Assembly: GCA_049509675.1 (NCBI GenBank)
Contig: JBEKZQ010000340.1
Location: forward strand, 1-6,940
Length of the DNA: 6,940 nucleotides
From: JBEKZQ01 sp049509675
GTDB lineage: Bacteria; Planctomycetota; Planctomycetia; Pirellulales; Thermoguttaceae
Reading direction: 5' to 3'
The position numbers and the translations under genes were made by a program. Below the pieces are notes generated by a model, which saw only the letters and a program-made list of their open reading frames with translations, was not told the origin of the DNA and ran no database searches. Below are positions 5,596 to 6,940 of this stretch, piece after piece. Positions within the stretch are counted from its first letter, which is position 1. Every line of letters begins with the position of its first letter.

Positions 5596-6940
5596 ATGAA
5601 TCGCTCTCGCTGTCTCAGCGTGCTTGTTGCCATTGCCGCGTTGCTGTGCGCGGCCACGGCCAACGCGCTGATCAATCCCCATTTCACGCCGGTCCATCTG
5701 GTGAAGCAGGCAGCGTTGATCGTGTCCGTGGACCTCAAGCAGGGGCAATCGAAAGACCAGTACGCCGCCACCATCCGCGAGGTGCTCAAAGGCAAGACGG
5801 AACTGAAGGCGCTCCGCTTGGACCTCTCCAAAGCAATCAATACCCAGAACGCCGACGCCCTGCGCGACCTGGCGGCCGCCGCGAAGCCGGCGTTGTTCTT
5901 TGTGGGCGAATTCGCCCAGGAGAAAGACAGCCAGGGCGGCGCAGCGGCGCGAAGCCGCGGTTTTCTGCACGTTTCCGGCCAATGGGCGGAATTCGACGGC
6001 GGCCAGGACGGCGTGTGGGCCTTGAACCAGATCGACGCCAAGAGCCAGGGCGTCTGGGCCGGCGGCACCGACATGCTCCGCCGGGCCGTGGACTACATCC
6101 TGGAAGACGACGACCCCGAAGTGCCGGTGGCCGACGGCGCCTCCTGGAGCAGCGACCCGAAGACAATCGCCGCGCTCAGCGGCACCATCAGGGCCGTGCG
6201 ACCGATTGACCTGGCCGGCGACGGCAAGTTGCTCCTCTTCGTCGCGCGGGACCAGGGCGACCACTTGCTGGTCTGTGATGCGAAGAGCAGGAAGTTCAGC
6301 GACATCACCGCGGTCCGCCGCTTGCAGTCGAAATCCCAGGCATTTGCGTGGGGTGATTTCGACGGCAAAGGCCGGCTGGACCTGATCTCGTTCGACGGCA
6401 AGACCCTTTCTCTCCACGCGCAACAGGCCGACGGCACGTTCCAGGCCCGGCCGCTGGATCTTGCCGGCGCACTGGAGAACGGCTGCATCGGACTCTCTGC
6501 GCTCGATTGCGGCACCAAGGGAAACTCCGGCCTGTTGGTCAGCACCGCCTCTTGGCCCGTGCTCGTCTCGTTCGCTGCCGGCGGCAAGTCGTCGCCCTGC
6601 ACGCTTGGAGCCACGGGAGTCGATCTGAAGAAACTCGGCAAGGCAGGGCCGTGCCTGGTAGCCGATTTCGATGGCGACGACGTCGCCGATGTCCTTGCGC
6701 CGTTTGCCGCGGGGAGCGTGCTGTTCCGCGGCCTCGCGGCCGGCAAGTTCGCCTCAGGCGTCGCTTGTGCAGTAAAACTCGGCACCGGCCAGTCGGCCGC
6801 GTGCGTGGCCGACTTCGACGGCGACGGCCGGTTCGATGTTCTTTGCGCCGGCACGGACGGCCTCCGCCTCTGGCAGAACGAAGGCGACGGCAAGTTCACC
6901 GACGCCCTGAACGTCTCGGGCGAGATCGCCTACATTAGCA
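5596..6940 (+). CDS. Exported FG-GAP/VCBS repeat protein, 5' part (448 residues visible)
   Basis: ATG 5596 opens a signal peptide (MNRSRCLSVLVAIAALLCAATANA, likely cut after residue 24), and the frame stays open to the window end, so the C-terminus is missing. Residues about 25-175 form an alpha/beta region of unknown function (INPHFTPVHLVKQAALIVSVDL, FFVGEF, FLHVSGQWAEF, GVWAGGTDMLRRAVDYIL). From about 200 the protein has FG-GAP/VCBS-type repeats with calcium-loop motifs: DLAGDGKLLLFV (205-216), DFDGKGRLDLIS (254-265), DFDGDDVADVLA (357-368) and DFDGDGRFDVLC (406-417), the last followed by LRLWQNEGDGKF. Such repeats build beta-propellers seen in integrin alpha chains and in many exported bacterial proteins, where they serve in binding. 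Two of the loops are imperfect (positions 205-210 and 254-259). It is transcribed divergently from the operon; its role is unknown. Confidence 0.85.
   Translation, partial: MNRSRCLSVLVAIAALLCAATANALINPHFTPVHLVKQAALIVSVDLKQGQSKDQYAATIREVLKGKTELKALRLDLSKAINTQNADALRDLAAAAKPALFFVGEFAQEKDSQGGAAARSRGFLHVSGQWAEFDGGQDGVWALNQIDAKSQGVWAGGTDMLRRAVDYILEDDDPEVPVADGASWSSDPKTIAALSGTIRAVRPIDLAGDGKLLLFVARDQGDHLLVCDAKSRKFSDITAVRRLQSKSQAFAWGDFDGKGRLDLISFDGKTLSLHAQQADGTFQARPLDLAGALENGCIGLSALDCGTKGNSGLLVSTASWPVLVSFAAGGKSSPCTLGATGVDLKKLGKAGPCLVADFDGDDVADVLAPFAAGSVLFRGLAAGKFASGVACAVKLGTGQSAACVADFDGDGRFDVLCAGTDGLRLWQNEGDGKFTDALNVSGEIAYIS

Noticed and set aside
5238..6899. Reading frames overlapping the FG-GAP gene on both strands (e.g. 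5238-6209 plus, 5443-6423 minus, 6093-6899 minus)
   Set aside because: They overlap a frame with signal peptide, strong ribosome binding site and four FG-GAP loops, and have no motifs of their own.

Overview
The window is high-GC bacterial DNA. It looks like a planctomycete or close PVC-group relative: it combines large secreted proteins with glycoside-hydrolase-like architecture, a secreted FG-GAP/VCBS protein, a Gfo/Idh/MocA-type oxidoreductase fragment and dispersed hairpin repeats. This assignment rests on gene content and style only; no marker gene is present.

Layout. Positions 1-465 (minus) hold the C-terminal half of a Gfo/Idh/MocA oxidoreductase. Its N-terminal half is missing: at about 466 the coding sequence runs straight into a palindromic repeat (466-546) with a hairpin and tandem copies of a CCCTTATTCTCC unit. 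Positions 547-714 are a short spacer with a second, GGGAGAGGG-type hairpin. Positions 715-5183 (minus) are a two-gene operon of paralogous exported proteins. The first gene (B, 614 aa from ATG 5183) and the second (A, 875 aa from ATG 3342) overlap by 4 bp (ATGA). Positions 5184-5595 are a divergent intergenic region with a candidate promoter for each direction and a 10-bp inverted repeat. From 5596 (plus) a secreted FG-GAP repeat protein starts and runs out of the window.

How the genes fit together. Proteins A and B share an N-terminal sandwich-like module, a second sandwich-like module and a C-terminal module resembling the end of DUF4091/GH123-like proteins. Only A has the roughly 370-residue central region expected to be the TIM barrel. 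In B this is replaced by about 55 residues, so B looks like a barrel-less partner of A. In A, the place where GH123-type enzymes carry a catalytic Asp-Glu pair reads Asp-Gly. The pair may therefore be a carbohydrate-binding or divergent-hydrolase system acting outside the cytoplasm, with translation of A coupled to that of B. The divergent FG-GAP protein is also exported, but a functional link to the operon is only positional.

The points most worth following up are the barrel-less/barrel-bearing tandem pair, the altered catalytic motif in A, and the repeat that sits exactly at the break in the oxidoreductase gene and also forms a terminator-like structure at the end of the operon. No CRISPR array, tRNA, rRNA or transposase gene was seen.
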